The notes beneath the pieces are model-generated. The model ran no database searches. It saw nothing but the letters and a program-made list of their open reading frames with translations, and had not been told where the DNA came from. The translations under genes and the position numbers were made by a program. 64,000 nucleotides of DNA from Blasia pusilla (taxonomy: Eukaryota > Marchantiophyta > Marchantiopsida > Blasiales), in contig CM114273.1 in NCBI GenBank assembly GCA_050084515.1, positions 34,224,001-34,288,000 on the forward strand, read 5' to 3'. Below, piece after piece: positions 1 through 11,233 of the stretch; position 1 is the stretch's first letter; the number at the start of each line of letters is the position of its first letter.

Positions 1-114
1 ACTACTCCATCTCCATGTGAGCCCAACCCCAGTTCAAGAGAAGGAGTTGATAACTCGATCTCTGGTTTGGTAGGTGGGAACGCACATCAACCCCTTGATA
101 TTATTGATGTGAAG

Positions 115-336
115 GATATATGGAGTTCATCATTGATGAAAGACTTGAAATTAGACCACCATAGATGGTTTGTACGAAGCTTTGATAAGCAGAGGGAACC
201 TTAGGGTAGATTTGTTTGCAAGACGTGTGTTGAAGAGTATAGCACCGCACATGGCTCAGAGGACAAGAAATGCATAGACAATACATTCAATAATTGGAGA
301 AAGCATATTCTAACAGTTTAGCATAAGAGGCGGTGG
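115..336 (+). pseudogene. Zinc-finger-like fragment of a DNA transposon
   Basis: One frame reads a protein-like stretch: a tryptophan/phenylalanine-rich lead (HHRWFVRSF), then a Cys-x2-Cys pair (FVCKTCVEEY) and a terminal His region (NNWRKHI). It is broken by in-frame stops near 209 and 318. The spacing resembles the TTF/BED-type zinc fingers at the N-terminus of hAT-like transposases, but I cannot assign a family. There is no intact start or open frame. It may belong to the same decayed element as the remnant at 1.3-3.0 kb. Between 340 and 1,300 I see nothing recognisable. Confidence 0.3.
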
Positions 337-1299
337 GCAGAAAGGAATAACTTACCTATCACAAAAGAACCAAATTTGAAATGCATAGGCTTCAACCTTT
401 GGATCCGAGACTTGTAGTGGAGGAAGGGCTTAGAATCATGGAGGAGGTGAACTTGGCCTTGGGTTTAGAGAAATCACCTTATATCCATTGGAGTGGAGAC
501 CTTGTTGTAGAGCCAATTGTGGTTTTCAAATGTAAAACTCAGAGTGTGTATTGTAAGAGACCATCCACTTAGCCCCTGTGCATAAGAACTTGAAGATAAA
601 CCTAGAGCAACATTTGACGAGCAATCAAGTTTCATCTTAGAGGTGTAGAACTAAGTAAAGAAAATGCTTGTGCACCTCTAAGGACAAGAAAGGCATGCAG
701 ACCTGCAAGGCCTTACGATAGAGACACTAAGCCCAAAAATCCCCTTGAGAGGTGGGTGGTGAATTGTTCATGGCCTAGGGCTGGGGACCTCAACATGGCA
801 GAGGTTCTAAAGGTGAGCCTTCACATAATGAAAACCTTGCTGAGTTTCTGTTATCTCAATTGTGTTGGGGTTTTTGGAGAGATATTATGGAGGTCTCAGG
901 GATTCACAAAGAAGTTAAAGCAATAGTGCATGATCAAAAGGGAGGCAAAACATAGGAAGAAGATGCTAGAGTTAGGAAGAGGGTGTTTAACCTGACATCC
1001 GAGTGCAGGGTGGACATAAGGGGTTCGTTCAGATCAATTAATTTTCTGCATGTTAGTAGATTAGGAGGTGGTTTTAAGCACTTGTGATGAGTGCTTCAAG
1101 CTGACTAAAGAAGGAGGATTTCAAGATGAGAGTTGACAGACAAGACAAGACAAGACTCGACGAGGAACAAGATTGAATTTGATGCACATGAGATTGGACT
1201 ATCTCATAAAGTCTGAGCTACCGTTGCAAGCTCGAAATTATGCTCATGAAAGAATGATGCACTTCGATAAAAACGTGTGATGGAAAACCCATCGGAAGT

Positions 1300-3019
1300 A
1301 CAAAAGAGGGGGACTCAAAGAGTCAAAACCTGAAGACTCATGAGAGGAGAACATTGCTCTTGATCAATTTTGGCTTGAGAAAGAGGTATGTGGACTCCAG
1401 ACAAAGAAACATAAACTAGAATTCCTCTTAAATTGGGCAGCCGATGGGAAAGATTTGCTTTCTTTCCTTCGAAACATTATAGTAGCACATAGGAGTGGAT
1501 CCTTTGGAGGATAAGAAGCCCTTTGGGACTATCTACAAGATCTAGGAAAAAATCTGAATAGGAAAGAGAAGGGGCACAAATTTTCAAAAAGGACAAAAGC
1601 CAATGCCCAAACACTCTTGTAATTTGGCAATCGACCTGTAGCAAGATGCCTAACATTAAACCTTATGGGCCTAAGTTTAAGTTAATTAAAAAGAGAAAGA
1701 AGAAATTTTGTTCCCTTCTGATTCAACATTAAATCAAAGGTGTTTAAAGAAGTGGGACGAACATTGACTGCGGTAGAGGAGAGAAATGACATCACGAGGG
1801 ATGTCCCTATGGTGTTTTCTGAAGACAAAGCCATGGTGGAAGGTCGTGTGAGGTAATTTCTTAAAAAATTTCCATTATATTCAAGTATTTGATCATTAAC
1901 ACCGATTATATGACATTCCTCTACATGAGAAACTTCCCGAACTAGTTGTTTTTGCAGCTTGCACATGTAATGGGTTTACAACAGATTGGGTAAGCACTCA
2001 GTGGGAGGATATAAAAACCATATGGGAAGCATTTTGTAGAGAATTGGTAGGCCCTTTTATTGGGAATGCTTGTAATGGTGATGCACGAAGGCATAAGCTT
2101 ATGCTTGAGGATTATACGGGTAGAGGACCATATGGGCACCACCCTCTTACGAGTCTACATTGGGCAAGATATTCACTATACATGAATATCCTAATGGGGA
2201 TTATGGAGGGTTTGGTGATCAAGATCCTCCTCATTGTGGGATGAAATTATTGAACCCATTAGATAGAGCAAAGCATCCAATTATGTTAGGTCCTTACATA
2301 GCGTCTTTAGAACACATACAATTGGACTAAATTTTTATCAAAACAAGCAACATCATCTAACATTTGATGATATAAGAAGAAGGGACAGACATAATTGGGC
2401 CCCTTTCTAGAGCGTTCCAAGTAGAGGAGTGCAAACATGTGAAGATGCTCTACAGGAGAGAACTTTGGATACAGAGATATATCTATCAATCTATGTTGAT
2501 TACATTGATACATTTTTTTCCCACGATTGTGTGAAACATGATTTTTGGACTCTAATCATGCTCTGGTAAAAAATCACATCATTCCAATGACTATGGAGAT
2601 TGTGGTTGAAGTTACTTAGTGATACACACTCTAAAAAGAACATTATTAGTCTGCAAGAATTTCATGATGTGAATATGTCATGTCACTGTGTTATGCAATT
2701 GATTTTTCTCTTTAGAGACAAGTATCCCTCCCTTCTTGTTCCTCTTCATCTAACAAGATCACATTGATGTGAAATTTTCTTTTCTAAAGTTAGAGAGATG
2801 GCGGGTCATGAGCAGAATTATGATTTTGGGGTTCTTATGGATTCAGTCTCAAGTTTAAACATAATTGCTACATTAGAGTACAGTGTAGAAGGGTTAAAAT
2901 TGGGAAGGGCTCACAAGAAAATGGAGCATATTTGGCATGACCTACATCCTCTCCTTCCATGCCAATTACCAATGATTTTGGAGAGTTACAACTGTATTGC
3001 CATAGATGAACTTGTGTGA
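1300..3019 (+). pseudogene. Decayed ORF of an unnamed transposon-like repeat
   Basis: Protein-like blocks lie in order on the plus strand, separated by stops and frameshifts. A block at about 2,044-2,240 reads GNACNGDARRHKLMLEDY and then LHWARYSLYMNILMGIMEGL. A block from 2,223 reads DPPHCGMKLLNPLDRAKHP. A block at 2,655-2,780 reads VMQLIFLFRDKYPSLLVPLHL, followed by a degenerate CE-x-FFSKV motif. A last open stretch at 2,798-3,019 contains EQNYDFGVLMDSVSSLN and GRAHKKMEHIWHDLHP. The block order matches a repetitive plant protein family that I remember but cannot name. The 'CE.FFS...NYDF' block resembles transposase C-termini. No catalytic triad can be shown. Confidence 0.4.
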
Positions 3020-3897
3020 AATATAATAACTCTTCTAAGATTTTATAGACTAGTGCATATAGTCCCCAAGTTACATCTATCACTCTTGAAAAGTCTCAAC
3101 CCAAATTAAGTTGTGATCACAACTTAAGAAATAACCTTTTGGACCCAAAGCACTAAACCTTGAATGAAGAAAAGGTCTTTAATTTTTCATCTTGTCCAAC
3201 TTTTCCATTTTGAGCTGAAATTTGGCCCACATGGTCTCCAAGGTAGCACTCTTGCCTAGTTTTAAGCCAAATGGATTTGGGACCAAAAGCTCAAAAATTG
3301 GCAAGTTCTTTTAGGGCCCGAACCATTAGACCTTCTATCAAAATAATTTTGTTTTATTTTTCATCTTGTCCAAATTTCCCATATTGAGCTGAAATTTGGC
3401 CTAGATGCTCCTCAAGGTTCATGTTCCACTCTTGCCAAGTTTCAAGAAAAATAGAGTTGAGACCAAAAGCTCAAAATTGGCAAGTCCTTTTAGGACCCTA
3501 ACCATCACACCTTCTATCAAAATAAGGTTTTTTCATTTTTCATCTTGTCCAACTTTCTCATCTTCAGCTCAAATTTCGCCCACATGGTCCCCAAGGTGCA
3601 TTTTCTACTCTTGCCAAGTTTCAAGTAAAATGGAGTTGTGATAAAAATCTCAAAAATTAATAAGTCCTTTTTTTACTAGAACCATCAGACCTTCTATTAA
3701 ATAAAAGTTTTTTCATTTTTCATATTGTCCAAATTTCTCTTCTTGAGCTGAAATTTTTCCCACAGGGTCCCCAAGGTGCATGTTCTACTCTTGCCAAGTT
3801 TCAAGAAAAATGGAGTTGTGAGCAAAACCTCAAAAAATCATAACTTCTTTTGTGATCCGAGCCATCAAACCTTGAATGGAAAGAAGGTCTTTTCATT

Positions 3898-4317
3898 GCG
3901 GCCCTTACATGTGAGCCTCCTTTTTTTTCTTGATCAGGCACGCTATTCAGTGCATACTCTGGCTCATGTGATTTTATTAACCATAGGATTAAGAATTCTG
4001 AATGGAGATGCGTAATATGATTCATGTGATTTAATTAAGGTTCGTGTTAATTAATTATAATAAGCTTCGTTATTACAAACTCATAGATTTGCGTGAAGAA
4101 GCTTTATTAATACGAAATCATATTAATATGAACTTGGTGATAGTGTGACCTTACAAGCTCTAAGGTTGGTAAAAGACTATGAACGATTTCATTTACAAAC
4201 CCCTAATCTCCTTTTGACTACTAATAATCCAAAATTCGTATGAAAGTTCTAATACAAACTTTCTAGGAGTAGCAAACTTCGGGCGGCACACCATCCATAA
4301 AAGAGGCCGCACACTGG
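3898..4317. mobile_element. ~420-bp MITE-like insertion in the satellite
   Basis: The satellite phase breaks at about 3,897 and resumes at about 4,318. The inserted AT-rich sequence starts TGCGGCC and ends GGCCGCA, a 7-bp terminal inverted repeat. I cannot see a clean target-site duplication. It has no coding capacity. It could equally be unrelated filler DNA. Confidence 0.35.
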
Positions 4318-4372
4318 TTTTTCATCTTGTCCAACATACCCATCTTGAGTTGAAATTTGGCCCACATGGTCC

Positions 4373-4435
4373 CCAAGGAGTATCTAACCCTCTTGCCAAG
4401 TTTTAGAGTTGGCAAGAGGGTTAGATACTCCTTGG
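4373..4435. repeat. Perfect 27-bp inverted repeat with 9-nt loop
   Basis: The arm 4373-4399 is the exact reverse complement of 4409-4435, with loop GTTTTAGAG. The left arm is normal satellite sequence (…CTCTTGCCAA). The right arm replaces the segment that sister units have at this place (TTTCAAGCAAAA before TGGAGTTGGG; compare 4759-4825). Confidence 0.95.
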
Positions 4436-5672
4436 AGTTGGGAGCACAAGATCAAAAATTGGTAAGTCCTTTTTTGACCCGAACCATCAGACCTTGTATC
4501 AAATTAAGATTTTCTCATCTTTCATCTTCTCCAAATTTCCCATATTGAGCTAAAATTTGACCCAAATTTTATTTCCCCATGGTGCATGTTGCACTCTTGC
4601 CAAGTTTCAAGAAAAATGGAGTTGTGAGCAAAACCTCAAAAAGTAATAACTCCTTTTGTGACCTGAACCATAAGATCGACCTTCTATCAAAATAGGGATT
4701 CTTCATTTTTCATTTTGTCCAACTTTCCCATCTTGAGTTGAAATTTGGCCCACAGGGTCTCCAAAGTACATCTAACCCTCTTGCCAAGCTTCAAGCAAAA
4801 TGGAGTTGGGAGCACAAGCTCAGAAATTTTCAAGTCCTGTTTTGACCCGAACCATTAGACCTTCTATCAAATTAAGGGTTTTTTCATTTTTCATCTTGTC
4901 CCACTTTCCCATCTTGAGCTGAAAGTTGGCGCACATTGTCCCCAAGGTGCATGTTCCACTCTTGCGAAGTTTCAAGCAAAATAGAGTTGTGAGAAAAACC
5001 TCACAAATTAATAACTCCTTTTTCGACCCGCACCATCATACCGTCTTATTTTTCTTCTTGTCCAAATTTCTCATCTTGAGCTGAAATTTTTCCCATATGG
5101 TTTCTAAGGTGTATGTTACACTCTCGACAAGTTTCAAGAAAAATGGAGTTATGAGAAAAACCTCACAAATTAATAACTCCCTTTTGGACCCGAATCATTA
5201 AACCTTGAATTAAAAGAAGGTCTTTTCATTTTTCATGTTGTCCAAATTTTTTATCTTGAGCTGAAATTTGGCCCACATGGTCTCCAAGATGTATCTAGTA
5301 ATCGTGCCAAGTTTCACGCAAAACGGAGTCGTGACCAAAACCTCAAAAATAGGTAAGTACATTGTAGCCCCGAAGCATTAAACTTTCAATAAAAAGAAAG
5401 TTTTTTCTTTTTTCATCATGTCCAACTTTCCCACGTTGTCTTTGTATCACTCTTGCAAAGTTTTGAGCAAAATGGAGTTGTAAACATGAGCCCAAAAAGT
5501 ACACTTACCAATTTGACCTTCAATGTAAAAATCAATGCTTTATTAGCGAGAAGGTTATAAAAAGGAATGTCATAAAAATGGAATTCTTAAAATATTTAAC
5601 ACAAAACAAGTTTTCTATAACTATCTCCTAATCCATCTCATGAAATTCACTAATTAATCTTCTAGTCTAGGT

Positions 5673-6790
5673 CTATGGTTGGGTCTTGTGGATTAAGATG
5701 TAAGATGGCGGATCAATAGTTCGAAGTCGAGTGGATTGTCGACGAGTTCCTATTGCAATTGTTTCATCATCGGAGGAAATGTAAGAACTCTCCTTGCCAT
5801 GATTGATGGTTTGAGAGTTTGGAACCATAAGTATGAGAACATCATTATAATTAGGCTTATCAACTAAGTCCACCGTTTCAACGCTCAAAGATTTTGGAGG
5901 AGTATCACATATAGGTTCATTAGACTTGGTGGAATAATTTTGAACTCCTAATGGTTCAATAATCTGAGGATCGTAGGTTGTGTTAGGAAGTGCTCGGCAG
6001 ATTGGATTTGCTTAAAGTCCTTTGTTGTTGCTCTTCTTTGTGCCCTCGAATCCAATGTTTCATTTCAGCATTAATTTCGTCTCTTCCTAGCTCCTCGGAG
6101 TCAAAATATCAGTGTTTCCGATATGAGTATCCTCTCTCCCTTCGATGCCATGAATTTGATATATCACATCCATCTCCTCTAGGTCCTCATCTTGCAAGTC
6201 AAGGTTATCTTCATGATTATCATCAAGGTTTCTTGCATACAAGCTAGATTCACTGCCATCTTCTACTACCCTTCTAGCTTGTTCTTGTAATTGTCCATCC
6301 AAGGCCATTTACCCAACTCTTCGCAGACTAGATCAAGAGAATGTGATACACATCCACCCCAAAGAATATGAGGGAGCTTTGCTTTGATAAGTTTCCCTTG
6401 TGGTTGCTCATTGCTAGCATTTTTTGTCACAAGTTGTAACATATTATCTGGACTGATGCGCAGGATAGTTCTTTCCATGTGACCAACCAACCATTTTGCC
6501 GTTTGGGATTCCCCCTTGGTATCTACCGACTCAATTATGATCTCACCTTGTGGATACGAGATCATTATGTTCACAAAGACTCACTCCTCACATTGGTCCA
6601 AGAATCCATTATGATTCTGGGCCCCAAACGCAAATTGTCCAATATGCCATCCACCTTTTCCTTCATCTTCCCCATATGTTTCTGAAGTAGGGTGGTGCAC
6701 AACGAATTGTAACTATGACCTCAGTAACCCTTCACCTTTGTTGTTGCCAACACTGCTTTTTTGAAAGCATCTTGCTGTACTACATTGAAA
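5673..6790 (-). pseudogene. hAT-type transposase remnant (DUF659 region plus acidic tail)
   Basis: Read on the minus strand from about 6,790: a block with MKEKVDGILDN and IIMDSWTNVRSES, then 6,574-6,266 with NIMISYPQGEIIIESVD, KTAKWLV-like (QTAKWLVGHM) and KLPHILWGGCVSHSLDLVCE. These match the order of the DUF659 domain of plant hAT-like transposases: the 'S(D)GWT' block, 'LINF', 'KTA..L', 'V.TDNASN' (here VTKNASN) and 'CAAHC.DL' (here CVSHSLDL). The acidic stretch after 6,308 and the frame 5,888-5,673 look like a C-terminal tail, while the usual dimerisation region is missing. Several stops and frameshifts and a D-to-K change in the TDNASN motif make it non-functional. Confidence 0.7.
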
Positions 6791-6794
6791 TGGT

Positions 6795-7387
6795 ATTCCA
6801 CATTCGTAGAAACACTTCGCCAATAACAAAACTTGGAACATTCAATATGAACAAGAAAGATCAATATGCTAGCCTAGATAACCGAGATACCTTAACTTAT
6901 CAAGGTTATCCAGTGGAGAAACATATTCTCACTTATCAAGTTCAGCTATCTATGGAAAAAAAAACTTTAGAGAGAGAGAGAGAGAGATATGAAGGGAGGA
7001 ATGAGATTGCGAGGGTATACAAAAAATGAGCAATTTTATATAGAGGAAGAGAATGAACCCTAACTCCCCAAGTCATCTACCCCCACCTTACAATTGATTA
7101 CTAAATCATTTTCACCAATTTTTATTTAACAAACCTGCTTTTATTCTCCTATTAGATTCCTTCTTGACCTATCCTAACTACTTGACCTACTCTACATTTC
7201 CAACATATCTATTTTGCAATACAACCACCCTATTCAAATCTACTTTAATATTTTCCTTCCTTTCTCTATCACTACTATCACAAATTCTTCAATTACTCTC
7301 ATTTCTAACTAACATATCCTCTACTACAACCACCTTAATCCAACCTCTCAAGCTGTCAATCATCCAACCCCTAGAAAAAATCATTTA
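6795..7387. other. No gene seen; low-complexity flank
   Basis: Nothing recognisable as a gene. There is a short (GA)n tract at about 6,970-6,990. From 7,140 to 7,387 the sequence is a C/T/A-rich, almost G-free run with repeated CTA/TCC words. Confidence 0.5.
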
Positions 7388-7745
7388 ATACCGCACTAAA
7401 TCACAGGGCTCGCCCACAATCCCCCAACTCGCACACAGTCCGCGCCCTAGCCCGCAGGCGCGCTCCAAAGCCCGCAACGAGCGTGCACATGAGCTCCATG
7501 GCCCGCAACCAATCTGTAGGCGGGCTCCAAGGCCCACGACAAGCCTGCGCGTGGGCTTCGAGGCCGTCCTAGCCCGCAACAAGCCCGCGTACGGGCTTCT
7601 GAGCTTGCAACTAGCCCGTAGAACGGCTCACAGCCGGCAGAGGGCCCGCACATCAGGCCCGGGTTGTGCCTATTTGCAGCCCGCGCCGCAATTGTGGCCC
7701 ATCCCCTTCATCGGAGCCTGCACCTATTCTCATGGGTGGAGCCCG
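7388..7745. repeat. GC-rich degenerate minisatellite
   Basis: An abrupt GC-rich island between AT-rich flanks. It repeats words such as AGCCCGCAAC, GCGGGCTCC and AAGCCCGC at roughly 45-50 bp spacing, with much divergence. Several overlapping frames stay open on both strands only because of the composition, and none looks like a protein. Confidence 0.5.
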
Positions 7746-7799
7746 CGCGGTCGATCTGGGCACGAAAAAAACCCGTGCTCACAATCTGTTTTCTAAAAA

Positions 7800-8850
7800 T
7801 ACCTTTGGTCATGTTAATTGGGGTCATATATAAAGGGGGAGTGACATTGAAAGGAGGGTAAGGTTGTACATATCTTAACCTGGTCTAGTGGCTAGGGCAG
7901 GTTTCCAAGGGGTTACGACGATGGTTCCGTAGGGGCCTCTAAAGATGTTGTCCACGTTAAAAATTCGTTGAGCTCACAAAAATGGTTGACAGAGTGTGGC
8001 TCGTCGTAAAAGTAGTTGTCCAGGTCTATGTTGAAAACGTAATGATGGTTGATGGAACCGTTCAGTTCGAAACTCCAAAAGGTTGTCCATGGAGACATCG
8101 TTCCTTACAATATGGACAAATTAATAAATTTAAGTAGTGTTTTATTTGATGGACTGGACGGTGTTTTCAATGTATGCAAATACATCAATATAGCAAAATA
8201 TCTGTTTTCATGAATGCTAAATTTGATTTGAAAGTGAAGAACAAACTAATCCCTGGATTGAGAGAGGGAAATTTTAAAAGAGGGACCAAAAGCTGAAAGG
8301 GAAGCGGGAAGAAACGGATGGAGGAGCAATTGATTTATTGCTGGAAAGATTATTAATTGGATTTTAGTCGTGAGGGAGATAATCATGACAAGTTAATCGT
8401 GCAAGAACCAATTTCGAAAATATCTTTTCGTTCCTGAATTCAGAAAATTAGATCACTAGTAATGTATTGTTACTCTGAAATCTATTTAGCCAACTACCCC
8501 GGAAAACAGAAATATTTGTCATGATCTCGTCTTACGTGACATGTCACGTTACGCGGAGATATTTTCATGTGTCGCATCGGAGCACGCTTCAGCTCGCATA
8601 GTGCTGGCGGAAACATGTGTCACGGCGCTACTGCCCGGGAAAATGAGGACAAAGGGCCGCAGCCGCATGATCACATTTTCATGGAGAGATCAAGGTCAAC
8701 TAGCTTGATCTTTGTGCCGTACGCTCTCGAAATCTCTGTTGGGCCGAGAGCAGCAGCTTCTCGATCTAGCCCAAAACGGAGAACGTGGGCGACATCTCCG
8801 GCCAGTTCACGGTCGATTTTGCAACACTGTGGAATGTGACTGGTGGAGGA
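7800..8850. other. No gene recognised; upstream region of the first STIG1 gene
   Basis: Mixed-composition sequence without a convincing frame. The last 500 bp are richer in GC and probably contain promoter sequence of the gene at 9,093. Confidence 0.4.
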
Positions 8851-8853
8851 GGC

Positions 8854-8861
8854 TATGAATA
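8854..8861 (+). promoter_or_regulatory. Possible TATA-like box of STIG1 copy 1
   Basis: TATGAATA, about 235 bp before the ATG at 9,093. The spacing is comparable to the stronger TATA box of copy 3, but the match is poor. A G-box core CACGTG lies at 9,033-9,038, probably inside the 5' leader. Confidence 0.25.
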
Positions 8862-9092
8862 GTACAGCAGAGTCCGTTCGTAACAAAGAATCACCACTCA
8901 ACGCAAACGCAGATCGGTGCCCTTGCATGTGACTAGATTGCCTCTGGCATGAACCATCTCGTTTGCGAGATCTGAAGGGAGCCGTGCTCTGATTTTAGCC
9001 AGAAGTGATCTTACCAGCTCCAGTCTGCAGGTCACGTGCTGGGTGATCGAGTGTTTCTAGCGAGACGTCTACAAAGGAGAGTCCGGGACACC

Positions 9093-9506
9093 ATGAAGAA
9101 TATGCCTGAGATCCTGTTCGTGTGGCTGATGGCTGCCGCAGGTCTCATGACGGCGGTGGGAGCACAATTGCAAGCTCCGGCTCAAGACGGTGCGCTCCGG
9201 CTGTCATCATCACTTCCCCCAATTTCCGACACTGGAAGTCGGAACAGATTCGACAACTGCTTGCTTAACCCCATCCTTTGTCGTGAGCAGAGGTTGAATT
9301 CAGCTGGATCTACGTGCTGCTCGCCAGGAACCTGCTTGAATTCACGAGCTGACTACCAGAACTGCCCCTCTGGACGCACTTGTTGTGATGGGCGATGTGT
9401 GAACCTGGAGATTAATCGCAGGAATTGTGGTAGCTGTGGAAATCAGTGCGAGATTGCAGATGGGAAGCTCGGACGCTGCAATTATGGTCGGTGTGCCTAT
9501 AACTGA
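9093..9506 (+). CDS. STIG1-like secreted cysteine-rich protein, copy 1 (14 Cys)
   Basis: Intronless, 137 aa. I chose the ATG at 9,093 (MKNMPEILFVWLM…) over the upstream in-frame ATG at 9,036 because it starts directly at a signal peptide (hydrophobic residues 5-22, likely cleavage after AVGA). A linker of about 45 residues leads into the Cys domain: CLLNPILC, STCCSPGTC, GRTCCDGRCVN, NCGSCGNQC and a C-terminal CNYGRCAYN. This order is diagnostic of the STIG1 family (PF04885), small apoplastic proteins first known from stigma and pollen-pistil signalling. STIG1 genes are usually single-exon, as here. Unlike copies 2-4 it lacks the first CG-x-CG-x2-C motif: NCPSGRTCC stands where copy 2 has HCGSCGHRCRWGRSCC, so it has 14 cysteines instead of 16. 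Expression and ligand are unknown. Confidence 0.9.
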   Translation: MKNMPEILFVWLMAAAGLMTAVGAQLQAPAQDGALRLSSSLPPISDTGSRNRFDNCLLNPILCREQRLNSAGSTCCSPGTCLNSRADYQNCPSGRTCCDGRCVNLEINRRNCGSCGNQCEIADGKLGRCNYGRCAYN

Positions 9507-11233
9507 CCAATAGAGAGTAGAGAACTCGAACTGTACGTGTTCCGTTCCAGTTTTAGTCGAATGGACTTCTACGTATGGCCTTGACGTACTCGACTTTTTT
9601 TTTGTTGTCTTTTAAAAAAATTTCCGGATGGATTTTTATGGGCTTTTTATTGAAAGCGTGGCGCTTCCACGAACACTGGAAGGTCCCCTAAAGCTTCTAT
9701 CAATATCTCGGACTTTTCTGTTAAATAATACCACAGATGGATGTATCAGGACTGAGGTACAGTTTGATTGTATGAAGGTTATAGGTACAGGGTCTACAGG
9801 TTTAGATCCATGCTAAATATCCGAGCCTTACGCGAATGGCTCCCAGAGACTTGTTTGCGTGATTGTCTTCACATTTTTGCATGCCACGTGGAGAAGTGAC
9901 AGAAATATCTTGGTGCAGAGCTAAGCTTTTGTTTGATGGTATTTACTTAGAGAAACATCAGACATCACGCACCATCAGGACCCCTTCCATGAGCAGAAAT
10001 AATTCTTGTCAGTCGAGACATCACGCACCACCAGGAACCCTTCCAAAAAATTCTAATCCACGATGGCATATAGATTCAGGACCTTCCTTAGAGGCTAGAT
10101 CCAGACTGAATTCATATCGGCACACTATGAAAAGTGTAAAAGAGAAGCCGTTTTCTTCCCTCTTTTCGGTAGTGTGGTATATCTACGAGTAGCAAGGTAT
10201 CAAAAAACCATAGAAAAGCAGGAAATTTATCAGTACTTACCTCGATGATTGCAGCAAGGGTGCACGTCTGGACCTCCTGATCTCTGAATCACAGGCTTCT
10301 GAAGCTTCATCTCTGGAACACAAGCGACTCTGAATTAGCTCGGTCTGAAGCTCCTCTCAACCCTGGAGGTCTATCACAATATAGAATAGTCACTTCCTCT
10401 TCTTGCAGCTGCGATAAGGCATCTCCAATCTCCAGCACTCTTGTACAGCAATAGTTTGTGATCAGGTTGGAAAAAGCTTGGTGATGTAGGCAGTTTCGAA
10501 CTGAACTTGAACCCATCCTCAGAAAGTCCAATGGCAGCCCCAAGTTCAAGTCCCCTGCACATACTACAATTCCGCTGTATGCGCTTGGGATTTCAAATTT
10601 GGATTGAGCAGGAGACCTTTAAAGCCATAGCCAATTGATGAGCGTTGAATTTGGATAATCGAGTGAAAGTGAGCAAGAAAGTTTTCACGCACACAGTGAA
10701 CCAGTCGTTCACGCACTTTGAATTTTGAGTGAATCAGTCGTTGAGGCGCTTGGAAATGTGGAGTGACCAAGCCAGAAGAGTGTTCGTGCGATGAGAAGCA
10801 AAGGAGCCCGAGATTCGTGGGGAGAGTTAGATTTCTATTACGGACCTCGACATCGAATCCGAGAGCCACCTTCAGACTCCATATGTATATGTGTGTGTTA
10901 GCGATAGACACCTTCACATGAAAGGCCCCTAAAGACGAAGATGCCTTGGTTGAGACCGCCCCCACTATGAACCGGGTACTTCATTGGGTCAACGACACAA
11001 CACCCCCTGGTTATCTACGGCTTGAGAAGAACGGAGAAATAAGATCAATGAGGAAAAGGAAATGGAACTCCCGTGATCGACATGGTGAGAGTAGAACAAG
11101 TGGAACGGTGGAGAATCGCTAGGGATATAGCGGAGGCGTATGTGGCGTGGGGCATCGAGAAATCTTTCTCCCTATTCTTTCTAACAATGTTTTGTAGATC
11201 AAATCTCTTCTTTCTTTACTCTTGCTCAACCAA
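9507..11233. other. Flank of STIG1 copy 1; no gene supported
   Basis: The first ~350 bp are the 3' flank of copy 1. A segment starting at 9,721 (TTAAATAATAC … GGACTGAGG) is shared with copy 2. Around 10,240-10,560 there are splice-like signals on the minus strand but no open frame. The open stretch at 10,564-10,965 (-) resembles nothing I know. Confidence 0.5.

Larger units (their letters stand above)
3120..5530 (+). repeat. Degenerate ~180-bp tandem satellite, about 12 units
   Basis: Each unit begins near a variant of CATCTTGTCCAACTTTCCCA and continues with TTGAGCTGAAATTTGGCCCA, then CTCTTGCCAAGTTTCAAG. Starts of this block fall near 3183, 3362, 3540, 3720, 4322, 4518, 4707, 4890, 5051, 5233 and 5413, giving a period of about 178-189 bp except for one short unit. 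Units differ by many substitutions and small indels, so the array is old. Short open frames inside are not conserved from unit to unit, so it is non-coding. The array is interrupted at 3.90-4.32 kb. Confidence 0.85.

Noticed and set aside
7447-7653. Overlapping long frames in the GC-rich island on both strands
   Set aside because: Explained by GC-rich repeats lacking stop codons; no protein similarity.
10241-10554. Possible minus-strand exon with acceptor TGTGCAG and donor GTAAGTACTG
   Set aside because: All three frames contain stops inside the segment, so it is not a coding exon; the splice-like signals alone are insufficient.
10564-10965. 133-aa minus-strand open frame
   Set aside because: No recognisable family or motif and no promoter-like context.
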